A stretch of 64,000 nucleotides of DNA. It comes from an uncultured Bacteroidales bacterium. Its GTDB lineage: Bacteria > Bacteroidota > Bacteroidia > Bacteroidales > Paludibacteraceae. The stretch is taken from the NCBI GenBank assembly GCA_902766045.1, contig CACXCA010000017.1, positions 51,259 through 115,258 on the forward strand, read 5' to 3'. The notes beneath the pieces are model-generated. The model worked only from the letters and a program-made list of their open reading frames with translations. It was not told the origin of the DNA and ran no database searches. Below, in pieces: positions 8,180-18,022 of this stretch. The position numbers and the translations under genes are program-made. How positions within the stretch are numbered: the first letter of the stretch is position 1; every line of letters starts with the position of its first letter.

Positions 8180-9865
8180 ATGAACAAAAAGTTTGTAACC
8201 ATATCCATTCTTGCATGTCTCATCTCATTGCCCATGCGAGCAATATCAGCTAATGATTCGATAGATAATCATTACGAAACCATATCGAGAAACCTAGACA
8301 TCTTCAATCTCTTATATAAGGAATTGGATCTCTACTATGTTGATACCTTTAACACCAAAAAGATTATCAACACTGGTATCGATGCCATGCTGGATGAGCT
8401 TGATCCCTACACAATCTATATTCCAGAAGAGAAGGAAGAGGATTTCAAGTTCATGATGACCGGAGAATATGCGGGTGTCGGTGCCTCAATCGGCAAGATT
8501 GGTGATTACATCTGTTTTTCGGATATCTATGAAGGATGTCCTGCAGACAAAGGAGGCATAAAATGTGGCGATCGTATCGTTGAAATCAACGGGAAACAGG
8601 CTAAAGGTAAATCCGTATCATTCATCAGTGACATGCTTCGTGGAAAGAGCGGTACCGAATTAAAACTCGTAATCGAAAATCCTGTCACAGAGAAGAAACG
8701 CAAGGTGACTATCCAACGAGAGAAGATCACCCTGCCTAATATTGAATACTGCGACACACTGGAAACTGGCATTGGATATATCCGTTTCTCACAATTCACA
8801 GAGAAATCTGCAGTCAACTTCAAACAAGCTTTCCTTGATTTGAAAGAGAAAAAAAATATCAATTCCTTAATCATCGACTTACGCAACAACCCCGGTGGAT
8901 TATTGGATCAAGCCACAGAAATCGTCAACTACTTCATTGAGAATCAAGAAACAATTGTATATACAAAAAGCAAGATAAAGGAACTGGACGAAGTATGTAA
9001 AGCTGTCAAGCAACCGATTGACAAGGAGATTCCTATTGTTATGCTGGTCAACCACAACTCAGCATCTGCCTCTGAGGTGTTCTCAGGTGCTTTACAAGAT
9101 CTTGATAGAGCCGTCATTGTAGGAGAACGTACCTACGGTAAAGGATTGGTTCAGACCACCCGCAATCTGCCTTTTGGAGGAAAGATAAAAGTAACCATCT
9201 CTAAATACTACATTCCAAGTGGACGATGCGTTCAAGCCATCAACTATGCAGAGAAAGATGAAGATGGTTCTGTCAAGAGAATACCGGATAGTCTCACTAC
9301 CGAATTCAAGACGAAACACGGAAGAATCGTCCGTGACGGTGGAGGTATCACCCCAGATATCACAATCGAGGCACATACGTTATCCACCATCAGTTACTAT
9401 CTCTACACCGAGAATATCATCTTCAACTATGCAGTAGATTACATTGCAAAACATCCGAAAATAGCCTCTCCAAAGGAGTTTAAGTTCACGGAATACGATG
9501 ATTTCAAAGCGTATGCAAAAAAACAAAACTTCTCCTACGTACTGAAAACTGAAGAGACGTTGAAGAACCTTAAAGAATTAGCCAAGACAGAAGGATACTT
9601 GGATTATTCTAAGGATGAATTCGAAGCTCTTGAGAAAAAGTTATCTCATAATCTGGATCAAGATTTGAAATTATTCGAAGAGGAGATTTCTCAACTCATC
9701 AGCATCGAAATAATGAAACAACTATACTATCAGAAAGGCTCCATTGCAGAATCACTTAAATTTGACAAAGTGAAACAAGAAGCCATCAACATATTAAAAG
9801 ATAAAACAAGATACAACTCAATCCTACAACCTAAGCAGAAGGAAGAGAGTGAGAAAAAACAATAA
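8180..9865 (+). CDS. S41 C-terminal processing peptidase (CtpA/Prc type)
   Basis: This 561-residue exported protease begins with a signal peptide (about residues 1-24). A PDZ domain spans about 85-170, including GVGASIG and the GDRIVEING loop. The S41 core has LRNNPGGLLDQA (about 236-247) and the catalytic Ser-Lys dyad in NHNSASASEVFSGAL (Ser about 297) and GKGLVQ (Lys about 322). The C-terminal 120 residues are helical and charged. Such enzymes trim periplasmic or lipoprotein substrates from their C-termini. It lies in an operon between rarA and a nucleotidyltransferase gene. Confidence 0.92.
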   Translation: MNKKFVTISILACLISLPMRAISANDSIDNHYETISRNLDIFNLLYKELDLYYVDTFNTKKIINTGIDAMLDELDPYTIYIPEEKEEDFKFMMTGEYAGVGASIGKIGDYICFSDIYEGCPADKGGIKCGDRIVEINGKQAKGKSVSFISDMLRGKSGTELKLVIENPVTEKKRKVTIQREKITLPNIEYCDTLETGIGYIRFSQFTEKSAVNFKQAFLDLKEKKNINSLIIDLRNNPGGLLDQATEIVNYFIENQETIVYTKSKIKELDEVCKAVKQPIDKEIPIVMLVNHNSASASEVFSGALQDLDRAVIVGERTYGKGLVQTTRNLPFGGKIKVTISKYYIPSGRCVQAINYAEKDEDGSVKRIPDSLTTEFKTKHGRIVRDGGGITPDITIEAHTLSTISYYLYTENIIFNYAVDYIAKHPKIASPKEFKFTEYDDFKAYAKKQNFSYVLKTEETLKNLKELAKTEGYLDYSKDEFEALEKKLSHNLDQDLKLFEEEISQLISIEIMKQLYYQKGSIAESLKFDKVKQEAINILKDKTRYNSILQPKQKEESEKKQ

Positions 9866-9878
9866 ATAAAAGAAGCGT

Positions 9879-10634
9879 ATGAAAGCCATGATATTTGCCG
9901 CCGGCTTAGGAACACGTCTAAAACCTATCACCGACACAATCCCCAAGGCGCTTGTTCCCGTTGGAGGGAAGACACTCTTAGAGCATGTCATCACTAAACT
10001 AGCGGAAGAAGGCTTTGAGGAACAAATCATCAATGTTCATCATCATGCCGACAAGATTCTTGATTTCCTAAAAGAAAAAAAGAATTTCGGACTTCACATT
10101 GAGATATCAGACGAACGCGACATGCTCCTCGACACAGGTGGAGGCATAAAGAAAGCTGCACATTTTTTTGACGATGAACAGCCCTTCCTAATCCACAATG
10201 TGGATATCCTCTCCAATGCCAATCTTCGTGCGCTATATGACAGTCATAAAAACAGTGACAACATAGCAACTCTCCTAGTGAAAGAACGTGAGACAAGCCG
10301 ATACCTCTTATTCGATGACAATGACCGACTGAAAGGATGGATCAACACACAGACGGGAGAAGTAAAATCTCCATTTCTCCCCATCGATGTAGAAAAGCTT
10401 CGGAGAAGAGCTTTCTCAGGCATTCATATCCTGTCTCCTAAAATCTTTCATTACATGGAGACGTATCCTGTCAAATTTCCTATTATGGATTTTTATATCG
10501 GAAGTGCAGATAAAATAAAGATCGGTGGCGTACTCAATAACGATGTAAAACTCATTGATGTAGGCAAATTAGATAGTCTTCAAAAAGCAGAAGAGTTATT
10601 AGCTGAATTACAAACGAGTACCGACAGGCCTTAG
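9879..10634 (+). CDS. Sugar-1-phosphate nucleotidyltransferase (MurU/RmlA-like)
   Basis: This 251-residue NTP-transferase has the nucleotide-binding start GLGTRLKPITDTIPKALVPVGGK (the pyrophosphorylase GxGTRxxPxTxxxPKxxxP motif), a DTGGGIKKA loop, the HNVDILSNANL segment with the metal-binding Asp, and a C-terminal IDVGKLDSLQKAE. The short length with no left-handed beta-helix suits MurNAc-1-phosphate uridylyltransferase (MurU) or mannose-1-phosphate guanylyltransferase-like enzymes. No partner kinase gene (AmgK-like) is adjacent, so the sugar is undetermined. It is the last gene of the rarA operon, before the strong hairpin at 10668. Confidence 0.85.
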   Translation: MKAMIFAAGLGTRLKPITDTIPKALVPVGGKTLLEHVITKLAEEGFEEQIINVHHHADKILDFLKEKKNFGLHIEISDERDMLLDTGGGIKKAAHFFDDEQPFLIHNVDILSNANLRALYDSHKNSDNIATLLVKERETSRYLLFDDNDRLKGWINTQTGEVKSPFLPIDVEKLRRRAFSGIHILSPKIFHYMETYPVKFPIMDFYIGSADKIKIGGVLNNDVKLIDVGKLDSLQKAEELLAELQTSTDRP

Positions 10635-10660
10635 ACCTTGAGGTTGCAGTAAGCAAGATA

Positions 10661-10704
10661 AAAAAAGTCCCCCGAAGGTTTGAAATAAACCTTCGGGGGA
10701 TTTC
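10661..10704. terminator. Bidirectional terminator between convergent genes
   Basis: A perfect 14-bp stem (TCCCCCGAAGGTTT at 10668-10681, AAACCTTCGGGGGA at 10687-10700) has a 5-nt loop. An A-run lies on the left and a T-rich stretch on the right. It serves the nucleotidyltransferase on the plus strand and the M16 peptidase on the minus strand. Confidence 0.9.
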
Positions 10705-10722
10705 CTTATAATTACAGCACAT

Positions 10723-13530
10723 CTATTGTTTAGCTGCCATAATCACCTTAATTTCATTTCCTTGACTCATCAGATTCTTGAGCATCGCCTGGATATCCTC
10801 TTTCGAGATAGCATCCAAGGTGGGCAAATACTCTTTTTGCAGATCCAACGACTCCTTGTAATAAGTGACAAGTGCATTCAAGACCCATCTGTTTTCCTTC
10901 TGGTTCTCTACATATTTATTCCGCAAGTTCTCTTTCACCTTATTGAAATCCTTATCCAAAGGACCATTGAACATCAACGAGTCGATTCCCTCATGAATCA
11001 ACAGTAACAAACGCTCCTCCAATTTAGGATCTGTATCAAATGTCATCTGCAAAGAACCCTTTTTCTCTGGGATATAAGACAAAGAAGAACGAACCCTCAC
11101 ACCATAAGTACCCCCTTCATTCTCACGCATGGACTCCAAATAACGAATATCCAAAATATCAGCAATCAGCTGTAACGTAAGTTTATTTTTAAGTGTATAA
11201 TCAATATCGCCTGTAAACAAAACATAATTAGAGGTTTTATTCACCTGCATTTCACGTTCAAAGCGATTAACAACTGTTCCCTTGGGATTTCTTATTCCTA
11301 GGTCAATCCAATTCTCCACCTTCATCTTTTTCTGTTTTGGAATACCACCCAAGTATTTCTCCACCATAGGCTTCACCGAATCTAAATTAAGATTTCCGAC
11401 GAAATAGATCGTAAAATCCTTCGGATCCTCGAAACGAGTATCAAAGATTTCCAATGCACGATCTTGTGACACATCTTTCAAGCGATCTAACGTCATCGAG
11501 AAACTTCTTGGATGATAATTATTCACCACATTACGAACAGAATCCGAGAATGCACGAGAAGGATCCTTGTCAGCATTAGCCAAAACAGCTCTGTACTGAT
11601 TCATCAGAGCCTCATAACTCTCATCATCTTTTCTTGTTCCTTTAAAAGTAAGATATATCAGTTGCAACAAGGTCTCAAAATCCTTCACGTTAGAGTTTCC
11701 TGAGAATGACTCATCATACGTACCCACCGTAGGACGAAGACTCACACGTTTACCTGCCAATGCCTTGCTCAAATCCGTTTGAGAATATTTACCCATTCCA
11801 TTACTTGTCGCAATGGAAGAGCATAAACTAGCAGAATACAAATCAGCCAAATTAGGCACCTGAGATGTTCCGCCATAACTAAAGCCATAAACCAATATCT
11901 CATCCTCTTTCAACTGAGTAGGTTGAAGAATGACACGCAGACCGTTCCCCAACACCCATTCCGTCACACCATCAATGACAGGATTATGACCAACCGATTT
12001 TACTTTCTGTGCTTTTAATTTACCCTCGATCAGATTCGCATCAATCGCTTTCTCCTGATAAGGCTGAACATCTGCCGTTTTTATATCTGTCAACATCTGA
12101 AGCACACGATTCTCCGAAGGAAATTTCACGGTCTCTTTTTTAGGACCAGTCATCGTCACCACCTGATTTTTATCCGTCACAAACTTAGCAGCCACCTCAT
12201 TCACCATATCCAAGGTGAGAATAGACAATAGTTCCTTTGAATTTTTATACTCCCACTCGATACCAGGGATTGGCGAGAAGTTCAAGAAATTATCAATATA
12301 CTCTTTTACATACGCATCATTCTTTGTCTTATTCCGTTCATTGTATGCTTTTTCGTAGAAACTCAACAGATTCAGTTTAGCACGGTCCAACTCAGATTGT
12401 GTGAAACCATAACGTTTCATTCTCTCTGCCTCTTCCAACAAAGCTGCGAAAGCAATCTCTTCTTTTCCCTCTGAAGGAATAGCAATCAACGAAAAGACAT
12501 CCACAGGGCGCACCTCCTCACCATAACCAACATACCCTGCCGCAAAAGGAGCATCCGCCTTAGTAGCCAGTTCGTCTAAACGATCACTAACCATATTTTC
12601 GATCAACGAATACGTCAGTTGCATCATATACCCCGTCATACTAGCTTTTATACGATCAGGCATAGGCGAATGTCTATACTGAATTTGTACACGGCAGTTC
12701 TTCGCTTCTTCATCCGTCAAGATAGCCACCAAAGGTTTATCATTTGGATAAACAGGATAGGTCTGACGGACAGCAGGGTTGATTCTTTTAGGGATATCTT
12801 TCCACATCTCCTTCACACGGTTTTCCACCTTATCGACATCCACATCACCTACAATAATAATAGACTGCAAGTCAGGTCTGTACCAACGATGATAGTAAGC
12901 TCTTAACGTATCATATGCAAAATTATTAATGATAGCAGTATCCCCTATCACATCACGTTTTGCATATTGAGAGTTCGGATATATTATAGGTAAGGAAGCT
13001 TTCCAAAGGCGACGATTGGCATTCATACGCGTGCGCCATTCTTCTCTGATTACCCCACGTTCCTTATCGATCTCCTCCCCTTCCAGGGAGATGAATCCAG
13101 ACCAATCATGAAGAACTAAAAGAGCCGAATCAACAATTGACTCACGGATGGTTGGTACCGATTTTAGATTATAGACCGTCTCGTCCAATGAAGTATAAGC
13201 ATTTATATTATTTCCGAATTGTACACCGACAGTTTCCAAATAATCAATAATCAACTTATCAGGAAAATTTTTCGTTCCATTAAAAGCCATATGTTCCAAG
13301 AAATGAGCCAATCCATTTTGATTATCTTCTTCCAAGATAGCTCCAACATTCTGAACAATATAGAAATCGGCACGGTCTGGCACCACATCGTTGTGACGGA
13401 TATAATAGGTTAAACCATTGTCCAAGATACCATAACGAAGAGCAGGATCCATCTCAATAGGTTCTAGGCTCTGAGAAAACACAGAAGTAGTACAAAAGAG
13501 TGCCACCGCACTCAAAAAAATCTTATTCAT
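10723..13530 (-). CDS. M16 family zinc metallopeptidase (pitrilysin/PqqL-like)
   Basis: This 935-residue exported protein has a signal peptide (about residues 1-19) and two tandem M16 halves. The inverted zinc motif HFLEHMAFNG (HxxEH, about residues 76-85) is intact, and the downstream Glu ligand is expected in the segment EEIDKERGVIREEW at about 155-168. The second half, from about residue 520, lacks the motif, as is usual. Proteins of this type degrade peptides in the periplasm or at the surface. It is a single transcription unit, divergent from ilvC and convergent with the rarA operon. Confidence 0.93.
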   Translation of the reverse strand: MNKIFLSAVALFCTTSVFSQSLEPIEMDPALRYGILDNGLTYYIRHNDVVPDRADFYIVQNVGAILEEDNQNGLAHFLEHMAFNGTKNFPDKLIIDYLETVGVQFGNNINAYTSLDETVYNLKSVPTIRESIVDSALLVLHDWSGFISLEGEEIDKERGVIREEWRTRMNANRRLWKASLPIIYPNSQYAKRDVIGDTAIINNFAYDTLRAYYHRWYRPDLQSIIIVGDVDVDKVENRVKEMWKDIPKRINPAVRQTYPVYPNDKPLVAILTDEEAKNCRVQIQYRHSPMPDRIKASMTGYMMQLTYSLIENMVSDRLDELATKADAPFAAGYVGYGEEVRPVDVFSLIAIPSEGKEEIAFAALLEEAERMKRYGFTQSELDRAKLNLLSFYEKAYNERNKTKNDAYVKEYIDNFLNFSPIPGIEWEYKNSKELLSILTLDMVNEVAAKFVTDKNQVVTMTGPKKETVKFPSENRVLQMLTDIKTADVQPYQEKAIDANLIEGKLKAQKVKSVGHNPVIDGVTEWVLGNGLRVILQPTQLKEDEILVYGFSYGGTSQVPNLADLYSASLCSSIATSNGMGKYSQTDLSKALAGKRVSLRPTVGTYDESFSGNSNVKDFETLLQLIYLTFKGTRKDDESYEALMNQYRAVLANADKDPSRAFSDSVRNVVNNYHPRSFSMTLDRLKDVSQDRALEIFDTRFEDPKDFTIYFVGNLNLDSVKPMVEKYLGGIPKQKKMKVENWIDLGIRNPKGTVVNRFEREMQVNKTSNYVLFTGDIDYTLKNKLTLQLIADILDIRYLESMRENEGGTYGVRVRSSLSYIPEKKGSLQMTFDTDPKLEERLLLLIHEGIDSLMFNGPLDKDFNKVKENLRNKYVENQKENRWVLNALVTYYKESLDLQKEYLPTLDAISKEDIQAMLKNLMSQGNEIKVIMAAKQ

Positions 13531-13562
13531 AATATATCTTATAAGTACAATTTATCAGAAGA

Positions 13563-13570
13563 CAAACTTA
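13563..13570 (-). promoter_or_regulatory. -7 element for the M16 peptidase
   Basis: On the minus strand TAAGTTTG matches TAnnTTTG, 33 bases upstream of the start. A TTTG at 13589-13586 is only 15 bases further up, shorter than the usual gap. Confidence 0.5.
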
Positions 13571-13614
13571 CACAAAAAAAATAGACAAACTTCTTAAAAT
13601 TACTGAAAAAACAA

Positions 13615-13622
13615 TAACTTTG
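13615..13622 (+). promoter_or_regulatory. -7 promoter element for ilvC
   Basis: TAACTTTG followed by CACC matches the consensus. It covers an in-frame TTG at 13620, which shows that this TTG cannot be the ilvC start. Confidence 0.7.
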
Positions 13623-13658
13623 CACCAATTTAAGTTAAAAACAGAAATTGATATCATT

Positions 13659-14702
13659 ATGGCAGAAATGAATTTTGGAGGAGTAATCGAAAACGTTGTT
13701 ACTCGTGAAGAATTTCCATTAGAAAAGGCGCGTGAAGTGTTAAAGAACGAAACAATAGCAGTTATTGGCTATGGCGTTCAAGGTCCTGGTCAATCCATGA
13801 ATCTCCGTGACAATGGGTTCAATGTCATTGTGGGACAAAGAGAAGGTAAGACCTTTGACAAAGCAGTTGCCGATGGATGGGTGCCTGGAGAAACATTATT
13901 TAGTATAGAAGAAGCTTGTAAGAGAGCTACAATCATTCAATTATTACTTTCTGATGCTGCGCAAATAGAGTGCTGGCCATTAATCAAGAAATATCTAACT
14001 CCGGGTAAAACATTATATTTTTCTCACGGATTCGCAATCACATGGAATGACCGTACAGGAATCGTTCCGCCAAAAGATGTAGATGTAATCATGATTGCGC
14101 CTAAGGGTTCTGGAACCTCTCTTCGTCGTATGTTTGTTCAAGGTCGTGGTTTGAATTCCTCTTATGCCATTTATCAAGATGCTACGGGTCATGCATGGGA
14201 AAAAGTAATCGCACTAGGAATCGGTGTGGGTTCTGGTTATCTATTTGAAACAACATTCACCAAAGAGGCTACATCAGATTTAACTGGCGAACGTGGTTCT
14301 TTAATGGGTGCTATTCAAGGATTACTATTGGCTCAATACGAGGTATTACGTGAGAATGGACACTCTCCATCAGAGGCCTTCAACGAAACTGTTGAGGAGC
14401 TAACACAGTCTCTTGGCCCATTATTCGGTGAAAACGGTATGGACTGGATGTATGCCAACTGTTCAACTACAGCACAAAGAGGTGCGTTAGACTGGATGGG
14501 ACCTTTCCACGATGCAATCAAGCCTGTAATGCAAAAATTGTATCACTCAGTTATCACAGGACAAGAAGCTCAAATCTCTATTGACTCTAATTCAAAACCT
14601 AATTACCGTGAAGGATTGGAGAAAGAATTGGCAGCTCTTCGTGACAGTGAGATGTGGCGTGCTGGCGCAGTTGTTAGAAAGCTAAGACCAGAGAACAATT
14701 AA
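13659..14702 (+). CDS. ilvC: Ketol-acid reductoisomerase
   Basis: This 347-residue class I enzyme of valine and isoleucine synthesis isomerises and reduces acetolactate or acetohydroxybutyrate. The Rossmann motif is GYGVQGPGQSMNLRDNG. The metal-binding C-terminal domain includes DLTGERG and a second helix with EETVEELTQSLGP-type acidic residues. The start is set at ATG 13659: the 13 extra codons back to TTG 13620 fall on the -7 promoter element, and MAEMNFGG is the natural N-terminus. The gene stands alone, without ilvD, ilvB or leu genes nearby. Confidence 0.95.
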   Translation: MAEMNFGGVIENVVTREEFPLEKAREVLKNETIAVIGYGVQGPGQSMNLRDNGFNVIVGQREGKTFDKAVADGWVPGETLFSIEEACKRATIIQLLLSDAAQIECWPLIKKYLTPGKTLYFSHGFAITWNDRTGIVPPKDVDVIMIAPKGSGTSLRRMFVQGRGLNSSYAIYQDATGHAWEKVIALGIGVGSGYLFETTFTKEATSDLTGERGSLMGAIQGLLLAQYEVLRENGHSPSEAFNETVEELTQSLGPLFGENGMDWMYANCSTTAQRGALDWMGPFHDAIKPVMQKLYHSVITGQEAQISIDSNSKPNYREGLEKELAALRDSEMWRAGAVVRKLRPENN

Positions 14703-14726
14703 TTCTGAAATCATACTCAATTCTCC

Positions 14727-14758
14727 AAAGGGTGTTCTAAACGGACACCCTTTTTCTA
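14727..14758 (+). terminator. Rho-independent terminator of ilvC
   Basis: Stem AAAGGGTGT (14727-14735) pairs with ACACCCTTT (14745-14753), followed by a T-run. Confidence 0.85.
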
Positions 14759-14841
14759 TGTTTCATCCAACTAAAACACTATTTAACCATTCCGCATCAC
14801 ACTTTTCTACATTATTCAAGGATTTTGTCATTCTAATATTA

Positions 14842-14849
14842 TATCTTTG
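14842..14849 (+). promoter_or_regulatory. -7 promoter element for the flippase-like gene
   Basis: TATCTTTG followed by CATG lies 20 bases before the ATG at 14870. The nearest upstream TTTG (14824-14827) gives a spacing of 14, shorter than usual. Confidence 0.55.
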
Positions 14850-14869
14850 CATGAATCATAAGGAATCGC

Positions 14870-15892
14870 ATGGAAAAAAAATCTAAGAAAGACATTATAC
14901 AGCTATTGGTTTCTTTAATCTTAGGGGTTCTGGTTTTCTATTTAGTATATAGACAGATCGACATAGAAGAGATGAAATCAATTCTTAACACAACGCAATG
15001 GGGGTATATCATTCTTCCCATCGTTTTGTGTATTCTTAGTAGCTGGATCCGTGCGCTGCGATGGAACATGTTGATCGAACCTGTTGCCCACTGTCCGAAA
15101 AACAAGAACACATTCTGTGCAGTTATGTTCGGTTATTTCATCAATCATATATTCCCTCGTGCCGGAGAGATTGCCCGTTGCGGTATTCTAAAGAAATACG
15201 AGAATATTCCGATGAGTGAACTAGTCGGAACCGTCATCACCGAACGGGCCTTTGACCTAATTATCACCTTGCTCATTGTCTTCTTTACCGTAATTGCAGA
15301 GTTTGATGTCTTCGAAGACGTACTGAACTCCATTCATGTGTTGGATTCTATTTATGCGATGCTCAACCATCCAGTCTTATGGTGCTCTCTCCTACTCATC
15401 GCCCTTTTATGTTTTCTGTTTCGGAAGAAGATCGCCAACCTGAGTTTTGCACATAAAGTGAAAGAAATCAGTATCGGAATATGGAATGGTTTAAAATCAT
15501 TTACGAAGATCAAAAACAAACCGTTATTCCTACTCTATTCAGTTATCATATTCTTCCTCTACTATCTAATGCTCTACTTCAGCTTCTGGCTGTTTGATTT
15601 CACAACCGATCTATCCATGGAAGTTGGATTGATTACGTATGTGTTTGGCTCATTAGGTATGTTAGCCCCTGTACAAGGAGGTATTGGTGCATACGAGTTC
15701 ATGACTTCAAGAGCACTCATGATATACGGCATCAAAGAAACACAGGCACTGACGTTTTCATTGTTATCTCACTTAATTGAGATCATCATCAATTGCGTGG
15801 GAGGTTTCTTATGCACACTAATTTTGCCATTAATCAACAAAAAAAATAATAACAATAACCCTATTAAATTTGATTACCATGAAGAAGTTTAG
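14870..15892 (+). CDS. Lysylphosphatidylglycerol synthase TM-region family protein (UPF0104)
   Basis: This 340-residue inner-membrane protein has about eight hydrophobic segments and family features: RALRWNMLIEP after the second segment, FGYFINHIFPRAGEIARCGILKK, and PVQGGIGAYEFM near the C-terminus. The family covers the flippase half of MprF and stand-alone relatives thought to move lipids or isoprenoid-linked glycans. The substrate is unknown. The next gene starts inside its 3' end, so the two are probably co-transcribed. Confidence 0.85.
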   Translation: MEKKSKKDIIQLLVSLILGVLVFYLVYRQIDIEEMKSILNTTQWGYIILPIVLCILSSWIRALRWNMLIEPVAHCPKNKNTFCAVMFGYFINHIFPRAGEIARCGILKKYENIPMSELVGTVITERAFDLIITLLIVFFTVIAEFDVFEDVLNSIHVLDSIYAMLNHPVLWCSLLLIALLCFLFRKKIANLSFAHKVKEISIGIWNGLKSFTKIKNKPLFLLYSVIIFFLYYLMLYFSFWLFDFTTDLSMEVGLITYVFGSLGMLAPVQGGIGAYEFMTSRALMIYGIKETQALTFSLLSHLIEIIINCVGGFLCTLILPLINKKNNNNNPIKFDYHEEV

Positions 15893-16598
15893 TTTATTTT
15901 TCAAAGCAATTCTATGCTGCGCAGTTCTAACATTCGTTTCTTGTGGAGACGATGATGAAGATCAGGACAAGAACAACACACAACAGACAGATCAAACGAC
16001 TGAACCTGGTGGAAGTGTTGATCCAAATGACATAATCGGAACATGGGTTCTATCTCCATCTTCCTTTTATACGTACAATGGTGTTAGCCAACCTATCGAC
16101 TTAACGGCTGCTCAACAACAAAGTGTTTCTATCTCAGGATGTGACACCGTAGCTTTTCATGCTGATGGAACCTATACATCAGGAGATTATTCAAATAGAT
16201 ACTCCATCTCTGGCAATGAGATATCCATTGTCACAACTGTAGGCGACAAGGATATAACCCTTGAATCAAATGCTGATCTTACTGAATTCATCATCTGGCA
16301 CAGCTATGACGCAAGCATATATGGTGAGTTGGATGAAATGGAGAGAGAACTCATCGAAGAAGCTATGGCTGAGATGAAGAAGAAATTGAAATATGTTATC
16401 AACAAACAAACCTTCTACATTAAAGACAATCAACTTCACCTTGTCATAGACGCTACTATGATTACGGATAACAGCGAGAGCTTTACCGATGATTATGTAG
16501 ATTTCTTAAAATCAATGGGCGTAACCGACGAACAAATTGAACAATTGCGTGTAGTGACCAATACAGTCATTACTCACGATATCTATGACAGACGTTAA
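15879..16598 (+). CDS. Lipocalin-like lipoprotein
   Basis: This 239-residue lipoprotein starts at ATG 15879, overlapping the previous gene by 14 bases; an in-frame TTG at 15870 is unlikely. The signal peptide ends in a lipobox with Cys in TFVSCGDDDEDQ, and acidic residues after Cys fit the Bacteroidetes surface-export signal. The segment IIGTWVLSPSS, then a strand-rich region with FHADGTYTSGDYSNRY and YSISGNEISI, resembles lipocalin-like domains of Bacteroidetes lipoproteins. Ligand unknown. It lies between the flippase-like gene and the Mur ligase, probably in one transcript. Confidence 0.75.
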   Translation: MKKFSLFFKAILCCAVLTFVSCGDDDEDQDKNNTQQTDQTTEPGGSVDPNDIIGTWVLSPSSFYTYNGVSQPIDLTAAQQQSVSISGCDTVAFHADGTYTSGDYSNRYSISGNEISIVTTVGDKDITLESNADLTEFIIWHSYDASIYGELDEMERELIEEAMAEMKKKLKYVINKQTFYIKDNQLHLVIDATMITDNSESFTDDYVDFLKSMGVTDEQIEQLRVVTNTVITHDIYDRR

Positions 16599-16635
16599 GC
16601 AATTTAATTCTTCATTACGTTGTAACTAATTGTCT

Positions 16636-18015
16636 ATGAATAACTCATACAATTTTCAGGAACATCAGCATTTCTTCTTTGTAGGCATTGCAGGAACAGG
16701 CATGAGTGCAATTGCACAATACCTAAGAGGAATCGGCAAAACGGTATCCGGCAGCGACCGAATCTTCAAGCCCGAAGGAAAAATGCTTATTCAAGAACAA
16801 TTTGAGAAACAAGGCATACAGTGTTATTTTCAAGATGCCTCTGGACTCACTTCCGATGTGGATGTACTCATTGTCTCTACTGCCATAGAAGAGAGCAATG
16901 TAGAGTACCAGAAAGCTAAACAACTGAATATTCCAATCATCAAGCGTTCGGAACTATTGGCTTCTATTTCCAGAACCAAACGAACAATTGCGGTAGGTGG
17001 AACATCAGGAAAATCAACCACGACGGCCATGATATTTCACATTTTGGATCAAAACAATGTATCTCCTTCTATTATGAGTGGTGCCGGACTGACCACTCTA
17101 CAAGAGAAAGGGTTGCCTGGGAATGCATGGGTTGGGAAAAGTGATTGGCTAGTTATTGAGGCAGACGAATCGGATGGTTCTATAGTCAACTACACCTCTG
17201 AAATAGCTTTATTGCTCAACATGGACAGAGATCACAAGGAATACGATGAATTGACCGATCTTTTCAAAACATTCCGAAGTCATACGACAAAAACGTTTAT
17301 TGTCAATCAGAGTCACCCCAAAAGTAGAACTCTATCCATAGACAAAACGAATGATTTTGGTGTAGAAACAGATTGTGGATTCAACGGTTCCAAGTTTCAA
17401 CAGAAAGGATTTTCTATTTCTTTCGATTGCAACGGAACACCTGTTACGTTACCCGTCATAGGAAAACATAACATGGAGAATGCTTTAGCGGCCATAGCGT
17501 GCTGTCATGCTGTAGGTGTGAGCATAGAGAAAAGTGCCGAAGCGCTACGCAGTTACAAAGGCATCTATCGACGCACACAAGTAGCAGGACAAGCCAAAGG
17601 AGTGACAGTGATTGATGATTTTGCTCACAATCCAGCAGAAGTTGTATGTGCCATCAAAGCTTGTCAAACCGCTGGAAAAAGAGTCCTGGCATGGTTTCAA
17701 CCACATGGTTTCGGTCCGCTTAAATTCATGCACAAAGAGTTGGAACAGGAGGTGATGGCATCACTTCGTCCCGAGGATCTATTCATTCTTTCGGATGTCT
17801 ATTACGCAGGCGGTACAGTAACCAGAGAGGTAACCACAGCTGATGTTGTAAAAGAGATTCAAAAATTTAGTGAACAGATTGTGTACTTTCCCGACAGGAA
17901 GGAACTCATTCCATATTTGCAAAAAAATGCCAAAGGAGGAGACATCGTCTTAATCATGGGGGCAAGAGACACTACCCTATCCGACTTTGCGAAAGAAATA
18001 GTTGAATCAATATAA
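16636..18015 (+). CDS. Mur ligase family protein (MurC/Mpl-like)
   Basis: This 459-residue ATP-dependent ligase of the MurC/Mpl branch starts at ATG 16636; an upstream TTG at 16630 is weaker. The N-terminal Rossmann domain has GIAGTGMSAIA and SGSD, the central domain has the P-loop GGTSGKSTTTAM (about residues 117-128), and there is EADESDGS and KHNMENALAA. These are MurC-family marks. Mpl (murein tripeptide ligase for peptidoglycan recycling) or a MurC-like paralogue fits better than the primary MurC, because no mur cluster is nearby and the ADESDGS region differs from canonical MurC. The exact substrate is unresolved. Confidence 0.8.
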   Translation: MNNSYNFQEHQHFFFVGIAGTGMSAIAQYLRGIGKTVSGSDRIFKPEGKMLIQEQFEKQGIQCYFQDASGLTSDVDVLIVSTAIEESNVEYQKAKQLNIPIIKRSELLASISRTKRTIAVGGTSGKSTTTAMIFHILDQNNVSPSIMSGAGLTTLQEKGLPGNAWVGKSDWLVIEADESDGSIVNYTSEIALLLNMDRDHKEYDELTDLFKTFRSHTTKTFIVNQSHPKSRTLSIDKTNDFGVETDCGFNGSKFQQKGFSISFDCNGTPVTLPVIGKHNMENALAAIACCHAVGVSIEKSAEALRSYKGIYRRTQVAGQAKGVTVIDDFAHNPAEVVCAIKACQTAGKRVLAWFQPHGFGPLKFMHKELEQEVMASLRPEDLFILSDVYYAGGTVTREVTTADVVKEIQKFSEQIVYFPDRKELIPYLQKNAKGGDIVLIMGARDTTLSDFAKEIVESI

Positions 18016-18022
18016 ACTTTAA

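Noticed and set aside
13620..13658. TTG start for ilvC
   Set aside because: The TTG falls on the -7 promoter element TAACTTTG.
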